Source of the DNA: Pelagibius sp.
GTDB lineage: Bacteria; Pseudomonadota; Alphaproteobacteria; Kiloniellales; Kiloniellaceae
NCBI RefSeq assembly: GCF_028281305.1
Contig: NZ_JANQKD010000086.1
Location: 1-45,449, forward strand
DNA: 45,449 bases
Direction of reading: 5' to 3'
Position numbers and translations under genes: made by a program. The notes below the pieces were generated by a model. It was not told the DNA's origin. It worked only from the letters and a program-made list of their open reading frames with translations, and did not search any database. Numbering within the stretch: the first letter of the stretch is position 1; each line of letters starts with the position of its first letter. This document shows, one piece after another, positions 33,231 to 42,121 of the stretch.

Positions 33231-33974
33231 TCAGGCGGTTTTCGCCCGCCGCAGCGGTTCCATGGCGGTTGGTGGGGCCGGCTGCGCTTCTTTCACGGCC
33301 TGAGGTGCGGCGGCTCCGGCTTCCGGGGAGTTGCCACTCAGGGTTCGTTCGATGATGCCGTCGATCTCGGTCCAGAGCGCCGCAAGATCGCGTTCCGCGC
33401 CGCCGTCGGCCCACTCCACCCGGATGTCGCCCGGATCCAGACGCTCGTCGGCGAGAAAGACCAGCGCGCCGTCGAAGCCGCTGCGCTTGACACAGCCGTC
33501 GAGGTGCAGCCTGAGAGCGTCGAGATCCTGGTCGGCCGCCCGGACCACCAGGCGCGGTTCGTCGCGCAGGCGCTCCAGGCAGTCTTCGACGACCGCCTGG
33601 ATCTCCGCCTGTGCCTGGCTTTCGCTGAGGCGGGGAAACAGCTTGCGCACTACGGTCATCGCCGCCATCAGCGTTTCGCGATGCGCCGTGTCCACTTTGT
33701 CACCCAGCTCCGTGGACAGCGTTTCGAACTTCGCCGAAAGCTCGGCCAGCTGTTCGGCGGTGCGCTGCGCGATACCGCGTCCGGCCTCCGCCTCGCCGAT
33801 GGCCTTTCCCTCCGCGAAAGACGCCTGCTTTGCCGCCGCCAGCTCTTCCTCGCTGAAGGTCGGGGCAGGAGGCTCCTCCGGTTCTGCTTCCTCGGCGGCT
33901 TTCGCCTGGGCCGCGCCGGACAGGACGTTGGGCTCGAAGGAGGTTTCGAACAGGAACTTTTCGTGAGTGTCCAT
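33231..33974 (-). CDS. fliH: FliH-like flagellar export regulator
   Basis: FliH binds FliI and docks it to the C ring. The 247-residue protein starts MDTHEKFLFETSFEPN, a motif usual for alphaproteobacterial FliH, has a charged Ala/Glu-rich coiled coil (about 25-100, GKAIGEAEAGRGIAQRTAEQL) and a C-terminal domain (about 105-205) with LPRLSESQAQAEIQAVVEDCLE, RLVVRAADQDLDALR, and DIRVEWADGGAERDL. The C-terminal part resembles the FliH/V-ATPase E-subunit fold. Its place between fliG and fliN is the normal one. The last 40 residues are a Pro/Ala-rich tail. Confidence 0.88.
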   Translation of the reverse strand: MDTHEKFLFETSFEPNVLSGAAQAKAAEEAEPEEPPAPTFSEEELAAAKQASFAEGKAIGEAEAGRGIAQRTAEQLAELSAKFETLSTELGDKVDTAHRETLMAAMTVVRKLFPRLSESQAQAEIQAVVEDCLERLRDEPRLVVRAADQDLDALRLHLDGCVKRSGFDGALVFLADERLDPGDIRVEWADGGAERDLAALWTEIDGIIERTLSGNSPEAGAAAPQAVKEAQPAPPTAMEPLRRAKTA

Positions 33975-33992
33975 GGCTGATTAGAGAGCCGC

Positions 33993-35006
33993 CTAGTAGA
34001 CGAGCTCGTCCTCTCCCTTGCTTTCGCTGATCACGATGTCCCCCTTTTCGGCGAGATCCTTGGCCGTGGTGACCATGTACATCTGCGCCTCGTCGACGTC
34101 CTTGAGGCGTACCGGCCCCATGGACTGCATGTCCTCCTTCATGATTTTCGCCGCGCGCTCGGACATGTTCGAGAAGAAGAAGTCACGCAGCGATTCCGAA
34201 CAGCCCTTCAGGGCGATAGCCAGCTTGTCCTTGTCGGCGGCGCCGAGCAGGGTCTGGATGCCGCCCGGGTCCAGGTTTCCAAGATCCTCAAAGGTGAACA
34301 TCAGGGCCTTGATGCGCTCAGCGGAATCGCGGTTGCGTTCCTCAAGGGCCGTCAGGAAGCGCGATTCCAGGGTGCGGTCCAGGAAGTTGAAGATGTCCGC
34401 CATAAGCTCGTGGGAATCGCGGCGGTTGGTCTTTGCCAGGTTCGACATGAATTCGTTGCGCAGCGTGCGCTCGACGTCGTCCAGAACCTCTTTCTGCACC
34501 GCTTCCATACGCAGCATACGCATCACCACTTCCATGGCGAAGGGTTCCGGCAGCACGCCCAGGACCTTCGCGGCATGCTCCGGCTTGATCTTGGAGAGCA
34601 CGACGGCGACCGTCTGCGGGTACTCGTTCTTCAGATAGTTGGCCAGCACCATCTCGTTGACGTTGGCCAGCTTGTCCCACATGGTGCGTCCGGCAGGGCC
34701 GCGGATCTCCTCCATGATGCCCTCGACCTTGTCTTTGTCGAGAACCTTGCTCAGCAGCCGTTCCGTGCTGTCGTAGTTGCCGATCACCGAGCCGGTGGTG
34801 GATATGCGGTCGGCGAACTCCACCAGCATCTGCTCGATGAGCTCGGAAGTGACGGTGCCGAGATTCGCCATAGCCTGTGACAGCTCGCGGATCTCGTCGT
34901 CCTCCATCATGCTGAAGAGGCGCGCTGCATTGTCCTCGCCGACCGCAAGCATCAGCAGCGCGGCCTTGTCCGGTCCGCTCATACTCTGGATGTCTTCGCG
35001 CGCCAT
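33993..35006 (-). CDS. fliG: Flagellar motor switch protein FliG
   Basis: FliG links the MS ring to the C ring and contacts the stator. The 337-residue protein has all parts: the FliF-binding N domain (about 1-100: [41 protein letters not shown]), the middle domain with the EHPQ-like motif replaced by [23 protein letters not shown], and the torque-generating C domain with charged residues in [16 protein letters not shown] sequence ([20 protein letters not shown]) and [21 protein letters not shown] strong GGAGGAG precedes ATG 35006. It follows fliF by 15 bp. Confidence 0.97.
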   Translation of the reverse strand: MAREDIQSMSGPDKAALLMLAVGEDNAARLFSMMEDDEIRELSQAMANLGTVTSELIEQMLVEFADRISTTGSVIGNYDSTERLLSKVLDKDKVEGIMEEIRGPAGRTMWDKLANVNEMVLANYLKNEYPQTVAVVLSKIKPEHAAKVLGVLPEPFAMEVVMRMLRMEAVQKEVLDDVERTLRNEFMSNLAKTNRRDSHELMADIFNFLDRTLESRFLTALEERNRDSAERIKALMFTFEDLGNLDPGGIQTLLGAADKDKLAIALKGCSESLRDFFFSNMSERAAKIMKEDMQSMGPVRLKDVDEAQMYMVTTAKDLAEKGDIVISESKGEDELVY

Positions 35007-35021
35007 CGCAGCTCCTCCGGG

Positions 35022-36725
35022 CTAGGCGTCGGCGTAGAGCCAGCCGCGGATGATCCCGACTGCCTCTTCCGGATGTTTCTCGATGATCTCGCCGATCTTC
35101 CTGATGGAAGAGGCGCGGACCCGGCCCGAAACCTGATTCAGATCGATCATCTGGTCGATTTCATTGGCGACGTTGCTGTCGGCGCCTTCGCCGCCGCCCT
35201 CCACCATCGTCGCCACGGTGGTTGCGGGATCGCCCGGCAGGCGCGGTACGGGCTGTCCGTCCGGTCCGGTGAGGACCGGCTGAGGGCTGCCGTCAGGCAG
35301 CAACGCGGGGCCGGCCTCTGCGCCTTCCACCTCGTCAACCTCCAGCAGGCGACCGAGCAGCGGCCGGACCACGAGCAGCAGCACAAGGACGGCGACGACG
35401 CCCAGCACCAGCAGCTCGGCAGCGCGCATCAGGTCGGCTTTGGAGAGCCCGAGGAAGCTTGATTCCACAATCCCCTCGGATCCCTCGATCTCGACGAAGG
35501 GCATCTCGACGACTTCAATAGTGTCGCCACGGGCTTCGTCGTAGCCGACGGCCGAGCGCACGAGCGAGGCGATTTTCTCCATCTCTTCGGCCGTGCGGGC
35601 CTCGTAGGTCGCCTGTCCTTCGTCGCCGGTGACGGACTTGCCGTTGACCATCACCGCAACAGAAAGGCGCCGGACCAGGCCGGCTTCGCGAATGTGGGTC
35701 TTGACGGTTTTGGTAATCTCGTAGTTGACGGTTTCTTCCGTGCGTGAGGTCTGGCTCTGGCTGCCGCCGCCCTCGTCGAGGTCGGGCAGGGCGTCAGGCA
35801 GGTTGTTGCCGACGGTCACGCCCGCCGGCGCGCCATCCTGACTGTTTGCCTGCTCTTCGACCACCTGCGTGGAGCGGACGACCTGACCGTCCGGATCGAA
35901 GATCTCGGCGTTCTCGGTGACGCGGTCGAAGTCCATCTCAGCAGAGACCTGGGCACGGACATTGCCGGCGCCCAGAGAACGTGACAGCAGTTCCTCGATG
36001 GTGCGGACCATGCGGGCCTCGAAGCCCACCCGCATCTCCTCGGCGCGCGAGGCGGACTGCTCCAGTTCACCTTCGGCAGCGCCTCTTGCCAGCAGGCTTC
36101 CGCTGTCGTCGACGATCGAAACCATATTCGGTTTCAAGCCCGGCACCGCAGCGGCAACGAGATGCTGGATCGCGGAGACCTGCTGCCGGTCGATGCCGCG
36201 TGCACCGCCCAGCATGAGCACGATCGACGCGCTCGGGTCCTGGCGCTCGCGGCTGAACAGCTCGCGGCGCGGCAGGACCAGATGGACGCGGGCCTGCTTT
36301 ACGTTCGAGACCGACCGGATGGTGCGCGCCAGCTCACCTTCCAGCGCGCGCACGTGATTGATGTTCTGAACGAAGTTCGTGGTGCCGAGACCTTCCGAAC
36401 GATCGAAGATCTCATAGCCGATCGAGCCGCCGCTTGGCAGCCCTTCCTCGGCGATTACCAGTCGCGTCCGGCCGACCTGATCATGAGGCACCAGAATCCG
36501 TCCGCCATCTTCGGAGATGCGGTAGGGAACATTCATCTGTTCCAGGCGTGCCGCGATCTGTCCGCTGTCCTGTGCGTCGAGCTCGGCATAGAGCAGAGCC
36601 ATCTCCGGCGATGCCAGGCGACTTGTCAGATAGATAAAGAAGGCGATGATGCCCGCGGCAACCGCCGCCATTGTCCCCAGGCGCGCGGGCCCCAGGTTCT
36701 TCAGCGTCTCAAAAAGAGAGTTCAC
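35022..36725 (-). CDS. fliF: Flagellar MS-ring protein FliF
   Basis: FliF builds the inner-membrane MS ring, the first flagellar structure. The 567-residue protein has a membrane helix near residues 20-38 (AAVAAGIIAFFIYLTSRL), the periplasmic ring domains RBM1-3 (NVPYRISEDGGRILVPHDQVG, GLPSGGSIGYEIFD, ARTIRSVSNVKQARVHLVLP, ISAIQHLVAAAVPGLKPNMVSIVDD-type), a second helix near 445-465 (LVLGVVAVLVLLLVVRPLL) and a C-terminal FliG-binding tail (RVRASSIRKIGEIIEKHPEE). It is the first gene of a ten-gene minus-strand operon. A CtrA-like box lies about 125 bp upstream. Confidence 0.97.
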   Translation of the reverse strand: MNSLFETLKNLGPARLGTMAAVAAGIIAFFIYLTSRLASPEMALLYAELDAQDSGQIAARLEQMNVPYRISEDGGRILVPHDQVGRTRLVIAEEGLPSGGSIGYEIFDRSEGLGTTNFVQNINHVRALEGELARTIRSVSNVKQARVHLVLPRRELFSRERQDPSASIVLMLGGARGIDRQQVSAIQHLVAAAVPGLKPNMVSIVDDSGSLLARGAAEGELEQSASRAEEMRVGFEARMVRTIEELLSRSLGAGNVRAQVSAEMDFDRVTENAEIFDPDGQVVRSTQVVEEQANSQDGAPAGVTVGNNLPDALPDLDEGGGSQSQTSRTEETVNYEITKTVKTHIREAGLVRRLSVAVMVNGKSVTGDEGQATYEARTAEEMEKIASLVRSAVGYDEARGDTIEVVEMPFVEIEGSEGIVESSFLGLSKADLMRAAELLVLGVVAVLVLLLVVRPLLGRLLEVDEVEGAEAGPALLPDGSPQPVLTGPDGQPVPRLPGDPATTVATMVEGGGEGADSNVANEIDQMIDLNQVSGRVRASSIRKIGEIIEKHPEEAVGIIRGWLYADA

Positions 36726-36847
36726 AGTTTTCCGTCCTGAAACTCTAACGACTGCATTCAGAGCCTTCGACCAGAGGCTCCATCGAACCAGCGTTTATCG
36801 GTTCATCGCTTTGGCTGGCTTATGTTTTTTAGGCTAGGGGCTTCCGG

Positions 36848-36862
36848 TAAAGGCGCCGTTAA
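36848..36862 (-). promoter_or_regulatory. Candidate CtrA box upstream of fliF
   Basis: On the minus strand the sequence reads TTAA-CGGCGCC-TTTA, seven of eight fixed bases of TTAA-N7-TTAA. It is about 125 bp upstream of the fliF start. CtrA controls fliF in Caulobacter. Confidence 0.45.
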
Positions 36863-36944
36863 CAGCGGGCAATTATTGCCTAGCCGCTGGGAAGTTTTTT
36901 CCGCCCTGGGCGCTGGCGGGAAGAGGCGCGGGCGAGAACAGCAA

Positions 36945-36972
36945 AACCCCGCCGAGTACCTGCGGCGGGGTT
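36945..36972 (-). terminator. Terminator of sciP
   Basis: AACCCCGCCG (36945-36954) and CGGCGGGGTT (36963-36972) form a perfect 10-bp stem with an 8-base loop; on the minus strand the stem ends in a short T run (GTTTTGC). It isolates sciP from the fliF operon. Confidence 0.8.
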
Positions 36973-37085
36973 GTAGAAAGGTCCTGTTAAGGAGTCCGGA
37001 TCCGGCGGATCTTTGGCTGGACCGTTCTCCGGCTGTCTAGGAGAGAGGCGAGGGCGGAGGGGCCCCGTCGGTTGGCTGGCCGGGC

Positions 37086-37436
37086 TTATGAGCCCGAGTG
37101 GCTGTCGTCCGACTTCTCGGGCGGGCTGCTCCGTCCGGCAACGCGGCGGTACTGCTGCAGACGGGTGGTGCGCAGGCCGCGCATGCCGTGCTTGTCGATG
37201 AGGCTCTGCCAGGACAGGAACTCTTCGACCGAGAGGTTATAGCGCTCGCAGGCCTCTTCCAGGGTCAGAAGGCCGGCGCGCACAGCAGTCACCACCTCTG
37301 CCTTGCGACGGATCACCCAGCGCCGTGTGGACGGCGGGGGCAGGTCGTCAAGGGTCAGCGGCTTGCCTGCCGGACCGATGATGTTGCTCGGCCTACCTGA
37401 GCTGTCGGAATACATCAACAAGTTCCCGTGGTTCAT
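37086..37436 (-). CDS. sciP: CtrA inhibitor SciP (DUF1153)
   Basis: SciP binds CtrA or its DNA sites and blocks CtrA-dependent transcription during part of the Caulobacter cell cycle. The 116-residue protein contains the family core: NIIGPAGKPLTLDDLPPPST, RRWVIRRKAEVVTAVRAGLL, TLEEACERYNLSVEEFLSWQ and IDKHGMRGLRTTRLQQYR, a Trp-containing helix-turn-helix domain. It has about 17 extra residues before and 20 after compared with the Caulobacter protein. ATG 37436 was chosen because AGAGAG stands before it; GTG 37439 precedes it directly. A CtrA-like box lies about 40 bp upstream. Confidence 0.92.
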   Translation of the reverse strand: MNHGNLLMYSDSSGRPSNIIGPAGKPLTLDDLPPPSTRRWVIRRKAEVVTAVRAGLLTLEEACERYNLSVEEFLSWQSLIDKHGMRGLRTTRLQQYRRVAGRSSPPEKSDDSHSGS

Positions 37437-37475
37437 CACACTCTCTCTGTGCCGGTCAGGATAGGCTTGGCCTGT

Positions 37476-37490
37476 TTAAAATTCGCTAAA
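37476..37490 (-). promoter_or_regulatory. Candidate CtrA box upstream of sciP
   Basis: TTAA-AATTCGC-TAAA, one base off TTAA-N7-TTAA, lies 40-54 bp before the sciP start. CtrA activates sciP in Caulobacter, forming a negative feedback loop. Confidence 0.45.
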
Positions 37491-37593
37491 TCAGGTAGTT
37501 AAGGGTTGCTTTAGAGTTCTTGAAGGGTTCCTTAAGGACCCGAACCGCCGCTGGCCTCAGGGCTTGCGGGGGTTCGGGTCAGGTGGCGTTAAC

Positions 37594-38862
37594 CTATCGC
37601 TTCACGCGGATCAGCTCTTCCAGCATGTCATCTGCCGTTGTGATGACCTTGGTGTTTGCGGAGTAGGCACGCTGGGTAATGATCATCTTGGTGAACTCCT
37701 CGGCCAGATCCACGGTCGAGGATTCCAGCGCCGCCGGGGCGATGTTGCCGGCACCGCCGTTGCCCGCCAGGTTCAGCTGGAAGTTACCGGAGCGGTTGGT
37801 CTCCAGGTAGACGTTGCCGGTGCGGGCCTCCAGGCCATTGGGGTTGCGGAACATGCCGAGCGGGAGCTGGTATATGTCCAGTCTCTGCCCGTTGTCGAAT
37901 AGGGCTGTCACTATCCCTTGTTCACTGATTGTTATGCCTGTGTAGTTGCCGAAGCGCACACCATCCTGATCGATGTTGGAGATGGTGAAGTCGCCGGCGA
38001 ACTGGGTCAGGCCGTCGGTCGCGCCCACGGTGCCCAGATCGAGGGTGATCGTGGCGTTGCCCGCGCCGGTGGTGAGGCCGGTCAGGGTGATACTGGGAGC
38101 AGCCGGAGAGAAGGCTGAGGGCGTGCCATCGGTGCCGAAGGTAATGGTGCCCGTGCCCGTTGCCGTACCGGAGGCCGTCGCGCCGCCGTCCAGGGTCGGG
38201 TTGCCTGCCGCCCAGCTCCAGGTGTTGGCTGCAGTCTTGGTGAAGGTGATGTCCATATCATGGGCATTACCCAGGGAGTCGAAGACCTGGGCCGTCACCG
38301 AGAAGGAGTTGCCCGGCGCAACCGTGGGAGCCGTGGAGGGCAGGTTGACGCCCAGAGCGATGTTGGTCGTCGCCGCCGCGCTGCCGGAGAGGTTGGAGAT
38401 GTTCACGGTCTGCAGGCCGGTAAAGGTGCTGGCGCTGGGCGGCGCGGCAGTGGTGCGGATGTCGTAGCCCTGCAGGAAGTAGCCGGCGGCGTTCACCAGG
38501 TTGCCGTTCTGGTCCGGATTGAAGGAGCCTGCCCGGGTAAAGTAGAAGTCGTCACCGAAGCCCGGGGTCGCCGACTCGTTGACCACGAAGAAGCCCTGGC
38601 CGGCCACCGCAAGGTCGGTGCCGGAGGCCGAACCTTGCAGCAGGCCCTGCCGGTCGACGAAGGAGTAGGGCGACGAGGACACGCCGCCCGGCGTGTGAGT
38701 CGTTTCGGTCGCCGCCTGGGTAACCAGGGTCGAGAAGCGCGCGCTCACGCCCTTGTACCCAATGGTGTTCACGTTTGCGATGTTGTCGGAGATCATGCCC
38801 AGAGCGTTGCTCTGAGCGGCTAGACCCGACACGCCGGCAAACATTGCGCCGTAAATACTCAT
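37594..38862 (-). CDS. flgE: Flagellar hook protein FlgE
   Basis: FlgE polymerises into the flexible hook. The 422-residue protein has the N-terminal rod/hook motif (MSIYGAMFAGVSGLAAQSNA, then LGMISDNIANVNTIGYKGVS), the D2-D3 beta-rich middle with Ser/Thr/Gly-rich sequence (about 150-290), and the C-terminal helix (LEARTGNVYLETNRSGNFQL; ALESSTVDLAEEFTKMIITQ; RAYSANTKVITTADDMLEEL). All conserved terminal elements are intact. It follows flgD by 111 bp. Confidence 0.96.
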   Translation of the reverse strand: MSIYGAMFAGVSGLAAQSNALGMISDNIANVNTIGYKGVSARFSTLVTQAATETTHTPGGVSSSPYSFVDRQGLLQGSASGTDLAVAGQGFFVVNESATPGFGDDFYFTRAGSFNPDQNGNLVNAAGYFLQGYDIRTTAAPPSASTFTGLQTVNISNLSGSAAATTNIALGVNLPSTAPTVAPGNSFSVTAQVFDSLGNAHDMDITFTKTAANTWSWAAGNPTLDGGATASGTATGTGTITFGTDGTPSAFSPAAPSITLTGLTTGAGNATITLDLGTVGATDGLTQFAGDFTISNIDQDGVRFGNYTGITISEQGIVTALFDNGQRLDIYQLPLGMFRNPNGLEARTGNVYLETNRSGNFQLNLAGNGGAGNIAPAALESSTVDLAEEFTKMIITQRAYSANTKVITTADDMLEELIRVKR

Positions 38863-38973
38863 AACATCGTCTCCTTGGTTACAACCGGGGTGGCGCTGTA
38901 AGCTTCTGCGCCCCGGATCCGATTTCCGTTCTCTAAGTCTCGTTGCATCTCGTCTCGTTCTACGGCCCGCTCA

Positions 38974-39765
38974 CTAGCTGTCAGCAGGCGGATCGTTGTC
39001 CCCATCACCGGAAGAGTCGCCATCTCCGTCGCCGGAGGAACCGTCACCTCCGTCCGGCGGGGTGTCAGAACCTCCATCGCTGGCGGTCTGCTTGATCGTC
39101 AGGACCTTCCTCAGTTCGATTTCCAGCTCCCCGATCTCCAGAACGACCTCGCCATCGACAACCTTCACGCCGGTCACCTCGCCGGCCGTACCCTGAACAA
39201 GGGGTACCGGATTGTCATCCGCGTCGACCGCCGTGACCAGGAAACCGTAAAGACCATCCTCCAAGGGGTCGCCGTCGTCATCGAGGCCGTCCCACACGAT
39301 GTCGTGCTCGCCGACCTCGGTCTTGCCCTCCAGAGTGCGGACGGTTTCACCCTGCTCATCGATGATCAGGATGTTGACCTCCGACGCGTTGCCGCCGAGC
39401 GCATAGTTGATCGTCGAACTGCCGTCATTGAGCATGAGGACGATGCCGTCCGCCGAGACGGTCTTGCCGATGTAGGACACCGCGTCATTGAGCTGGCTGG
39501 TGTTCTGCAGCGCGATCAGCGCGTCCAGCTTGTCGTTGGTGGCAATCGCCTGTTCGACGCCGGTGAACTCGACGAGCTGTGAGGTGAACTCGTTGGTATC
39601 CATCGGATCCAGCGGGTCCTGATACTGCAGCTGGGTGGTCAGCAGCGTCAGAAAGGTGTCAAAGGTCTCAGCCAGGGACGTACCGTTTGTCAGGCCGCCG
39701 CCGTTGCTGCTGGTGTCAACAAAGGGGACGCCGTTGACCGGACTGCGTGTTTCCGTGATGTCCAT
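38974..39765 (-). CDS. flgD: Hook-capping protein FlgD with acidic C-terminal tail
   Basis: FlgD caps the growing hook and is lost when it is complete. The 263-residue protein has the N-terminal motif FDTFLTLLTTQLQYQDPLDP, then MDTNEFTSQLVEFTGVEQAI and ALQNTSQLNDAVSYIGKTV, then a beta-sandwich/Tudor-like part (VNILIIDEQGETVRTLEGKT; DIVWDGLDDDGDPLEDGLYG; VTGVKVVDGEVVLEIGELEI). The last 35 residues are a Ser/Gly/Asp repeat tail (SSGDGDGDSSGDGDNDPP) that is not part of the common family. Confidence 0.95.
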   Translation of the reverse strand: MDITETRSPVNGVPFVDTSSNGGGLTNGTSLAETFDTFLTLLTTQLQYQDPLDPMDTNEFTSQLVEFTGVEQAIATNDKLDALIALQNTSQLNDAVSYIGKTVSADGIVLMLNDGSSTINYALGGNASEVNILIIDEQGETVRTLEGKTEVGEHDIVWDGLDDDGDPLEDGLYGFLVTAVDADDNPVPLVQGTAGEVTGVKVVDGEVVLEIGELEIELRKVLTIKQTASDGGSDTPPDGGDGSSGDGDGDSSGDGDNDPPADS

Positions 39766-39783
39766 ATCGCGGTCCCTTCCGTT

Positions 39784-41478
39784 TTAGACCCGGATGTCCA
39801 GGGCGCCGTCATGACTGCCCAGAGTCGGTGGCGGTGGTGGCGCTGGCGAGTCTTCCGGTTCAGCGTCGGCGGTCGGCTGCCCCTCGCCGGAGCTGCCGTT
39901 CGAGGACTCACGCTCGGCGTGTTGCTGGCCCTTGAGGTTGAAACTCAGGCTGCCGGAGTCGGTCTTTACGCCGGCATCCTGGAGAGCTCGCTCCAAGCCG
40001 CGGGCATCGCGCTGCAGCAGATCGAGGGTTTCCGAGCGCTCGGCGGAGATAACGGCGCGCAGGACGCCGTCGTCACCGCGTTCGAGCTTGACGTCGATCC
40101 GGCCCAGTTCAGCCGGATTGAGTTTGATGTTGACCTGGTCCTTGCCCGCAAGGTGAGCCTTCTGAACCTGAACGGCTACTTGCTCGGCGGTGGTGGAGGG
40201 CAGGTTGCCCCGTGTCGAGGCCAGGGTCTCGGCAAAGCTGGTCGACTGGCTCGATGTCCCAGCCATTGCCCCTGGTGCCGTGCCGCCTGGCATCTGGTTG
40301 GTGCCACCGGCATTGCCGGCCGTGTCAGCGGCGGGCATGGGTCCGGCCTTCGTGTTGGCAGCACCGGCAGCGGTTTGGGCGTTCTGCGCGGCGGCATTGC
40401 CGGTCGCGGGGTTGCCCGCACCCTGCGTCATGGTGTTCTGGGCGGCTTTGTCATTGCCGGTCAGGCCGGCCGGGTTGGTGGAACCTTTCTTGGGGGCGTT
40501 GCGCTCAGCGGCCCCGGAGGTCCCCTCCTTGGGCCTTGCCTGCTCGGCCATCGCGGCAGTCGCTGCCGCACCGCCGAGGGCGGCTGCCGGGCGTGACGTC
40601 ACCGCGGCGCGTTCTGTGGTCACGACAGCTTCATCGGTCGGGAGCGGGGCGTCGCCGCTGCCTGTGGTCTCGCTGCGAGAAGACGCGGTAGATGCGGTCG
40701 ACTGGGCCCCTGCTGTCTGCTTGGCTGAGTCAGCACGGCCGGCCGTATCGGCGGCCTTGCTCTTCGCTGCCTCGGTGCCGGCAGCCTGCTGTCCGCTCGC
40801 CGAGGCCGCCGGCGATGTGCCGGCCGCGACGCCGGCCTGGCCGGACGCTGCCGGAGCGCCGCCCGGAACCGCGGCGGTTTCGCCGGTGCCGGTGTTGTTG
40901 GCCGAGGCGGCCGGGTCCGTCGCGGCTTGCGTTGCCGCAGCAGCGGCGCCTGGGGCCGCCGCGGCACCATCATCCTGAGTCTGAGGTGACACGGCAGCAG
41001 CAGCATCTTCCGTCGTTGCCGTCTGCGCGGTGCCTTGGGTCTGATCGGGTTTTGCGGTCGCCTGAGCCGGAGAAGCGGTGTCGTCGGCTGCGGGCCGGCC
41101 CGCGGTCTCATCGGGCGCAGGTTGGGCGCTCTCGACCGCCTCCTCCGTTTCTTCGACAGCGTCGCCGGAGTCGGTGCTCAGGTCTTCATCGCGTTCGTCA
41201 GTTGCCTGATCGAACGACTCATCACTGTCGCGATCTTCCGGTTCGCCACGGTCAGACGCAGCTTCAGGTTCCCTGCGGTCATCGTCGCGGTAGTCGTCCC
41301 TGCGTTCGCTGGGAGCTCGGTCGTAGTCATTGTGATCCGACTGCCAGGTGTCGGACTCCTCGTAGCGTGCTTCTTCTTGCCGCAAGAGTTCGTCGAACAT
41401 TCCGTCGCCGGAACGCTGCTCGGTCTTGCTCTGCGTGCCGCCTACGATGGCGGGGAACTCGCTGTTGGTGACTTGCAT
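39784..41478 (-). CDS. fliK: Flagellar hook-length control protein FliK
   Basis: FliK measures hook length and switches export to filament proteins. The 564-residue protein starts MQVTNSEFPAIVGG, has a long charged and then Ala/Thr/Pro-rich, low-complexity ruler region (about 50-420), and the C-terminal hook-length domain (about 440-530): AVQVQKAHLAGKDQVNIKLN, PAELGRIDVKLERGDDGVLR and AVISAERSETLDLLQRDARG LERALQDAG in turn. ATG 41478 was chosen because upstream codons (to 41652) overlap fliS in another frame and lack protein character. Operon fliS-fliK-flgD-flgE. Confidence 0.93.
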   Translation of the reverse strand: MQVTNSEFPAIVGGTQSKTEQRSGDGMFDELLRQEEARYEESDTWQSDHNDYDRAPSERRDDYRDDDRREPEAASDRGEPEDRDSDESFDQATDERDEDLSTDSGDAVEETEEAVESAQPAPDETAGRPAADDTASPAQATAKPDQTQGTAQTATTEDAAAAVSPQTQDDGAAAAPGAAAAATQAATDPAASANNTGTGETAAVPGGAPAASGQAGVAAGTSPAASASGQQAAGTEAAKSKAADTAGRADSAKQTAGAQSTASTASSRSETTGSGDAPLPTDEAVVTTERAAVTSRPAAALGGAAATAAMAEQARPKEGTSGAAERNAPKKGSTNPAGLTGNDKAAQNTMTQGAGNPATGNAAAQNAQTAAGAANTKAGPMPAADTAGNAGGTNQMPGGTAPGAMAGTSSQSTSFAETLASTRGNLPSTTAEQVAVQVQKAHLAGKDQVNIKLNPAELGRIDVKLERGDDGVLRAVISAERSETLDLLQRDARGLERALQDAGVKTDSGSLSFNLKGQQHAERESSNGSSGEGQPTADAEPEDSPAPPPPPTLGSHDGALDIRV

Positions 41479-41533
41479 CGCCTGATCTACACGTCTTTCT
41501 TGGGTCGCGGAGGTAAAGACTGGGGGTGAGGGC

Positions 41534-41989
41534 TTAGGCCGCGTGAATGGTAAGCCGGTTGCCGGCAGCCTCAACGCGCCGCAGCATGGCGGCTTCCATA
41601 GCGGCGAGATCCTCGCCTTCGGCCATCCGCCGATCGACTTCTTCCCAGGCATCCCGCAGGGGCTTCAGTACATCAATAATCTGAGCCGCCATTTCCGCAT
41701 CGCTGTGAATGTTGATGCGGATCAGCCGCGCCAGGATGTAGCGGTAGAGGCCGCCCAGCTGCTCGGCAACGTCCCCGCCTTTTTCCAGATCCAGGCTCAT
41801 GTGGAGGGTGGCCACGATCTCGGTCACCACGTTGATGCGATTGCAGCGCTCTTCGATCTCGTTGTCGCCGATCGCCTTGATCGCCGCGGCCAGGCCATTG
41901 ATCGCTTCGTTGTAGAGCATCACAAGAACCCGCGTGGGGCGGGCGCATGCGACCTCGCTACGGAAGGCTTCAGTTGCGGTAAGCGGCAT
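41534..41989 (-). CDS. fliS: Flagellin export chaperone FliS
   Basis: FliS binds flagellin in the cytoplasm and keeps it unpolymerised until export. The 151-residue helical protein has the FliS pattern: RPTRVLVMLYNEAINGLAAA, IGDNEIEERCNRINVVTEIV, TLHMSLDLEKGGDVAEQLGG and LYRYILARLIRINIHSDAEM, then VLKPLRDAWEEVDR. Many alphaproteobacteria use FlaF/FlbT instead or in addition; those are not seen here. A sigma-54 promoter lies upstream at 42105-42121. It is divergent from the flagellin genes. Confidence 0.85.
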   Translation of the reverse strand: MPLTATEAFRSEVACARPTRVLVMLYNEAINGLAAAIKAIGDNEIEERCNRINVVTEIVATLHMSLDLEKGGDVAEQLGGLYRYILARLIRINIHSDAEMAAQIIDVLKPLRDAWEEVDRRMAEGEDLAAMEAAMLRRVEAAGNRLTIHAA

Positions 41990-42104
41990 TGTTCTTCTCC
42001 GTGTTGCGTTCCGGAGCAGCGGACCAGCGGCCGGATCTCGGGCTGCCTATCCACCAAACCGGTTGGCGACATCTGTCTGGTCAATCCATGTCACGGGATG
42101 AGTA

Positions 42105-42121
42105 AGCAAGCCTCGGGCCAA
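42105..42121 (-). promoter_or_regulatory. Sigma-54 promoter of fliS-fliK-flgD-flgE
   Basis: The minus strand reads TTGGCCCGAGGCTTGCT, with the GG-N10-GC spacing of -24/-12 promoters (consensus TGGCAC-N5-TTGCW; one mismatch in the first block). It lies about 115 bp upstream of fliS. Confidence 0.7.

Larger units (their letters stand above)
36726..37085. other. 360-bp region between sciP and fliF
   Basis: It holds the terminator of sciP (36945-36972) and a CtrA-like box (36848-36862) and so should contain the promoter of the fliF operon. An A/T-rich run at 36828-36834 lies between box and gene. No gene is supported here. Confidence 0.6.

Noticed and set aside
36879..36908. A sigma-54 promoter for fliF
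   Set aside because: GGCAATAATTGCC was considered, but the GG-N10-GC spacing does not hold; a CtrA-type site fits better.
38893..38935. Hairpin between flgD and flgE as a terminator
   Set aside because: The GGGGTGGCGC/GCGCCCC pairing is imperfect and has no T run on the minus strand; flgD and flgE probably share a transcript.
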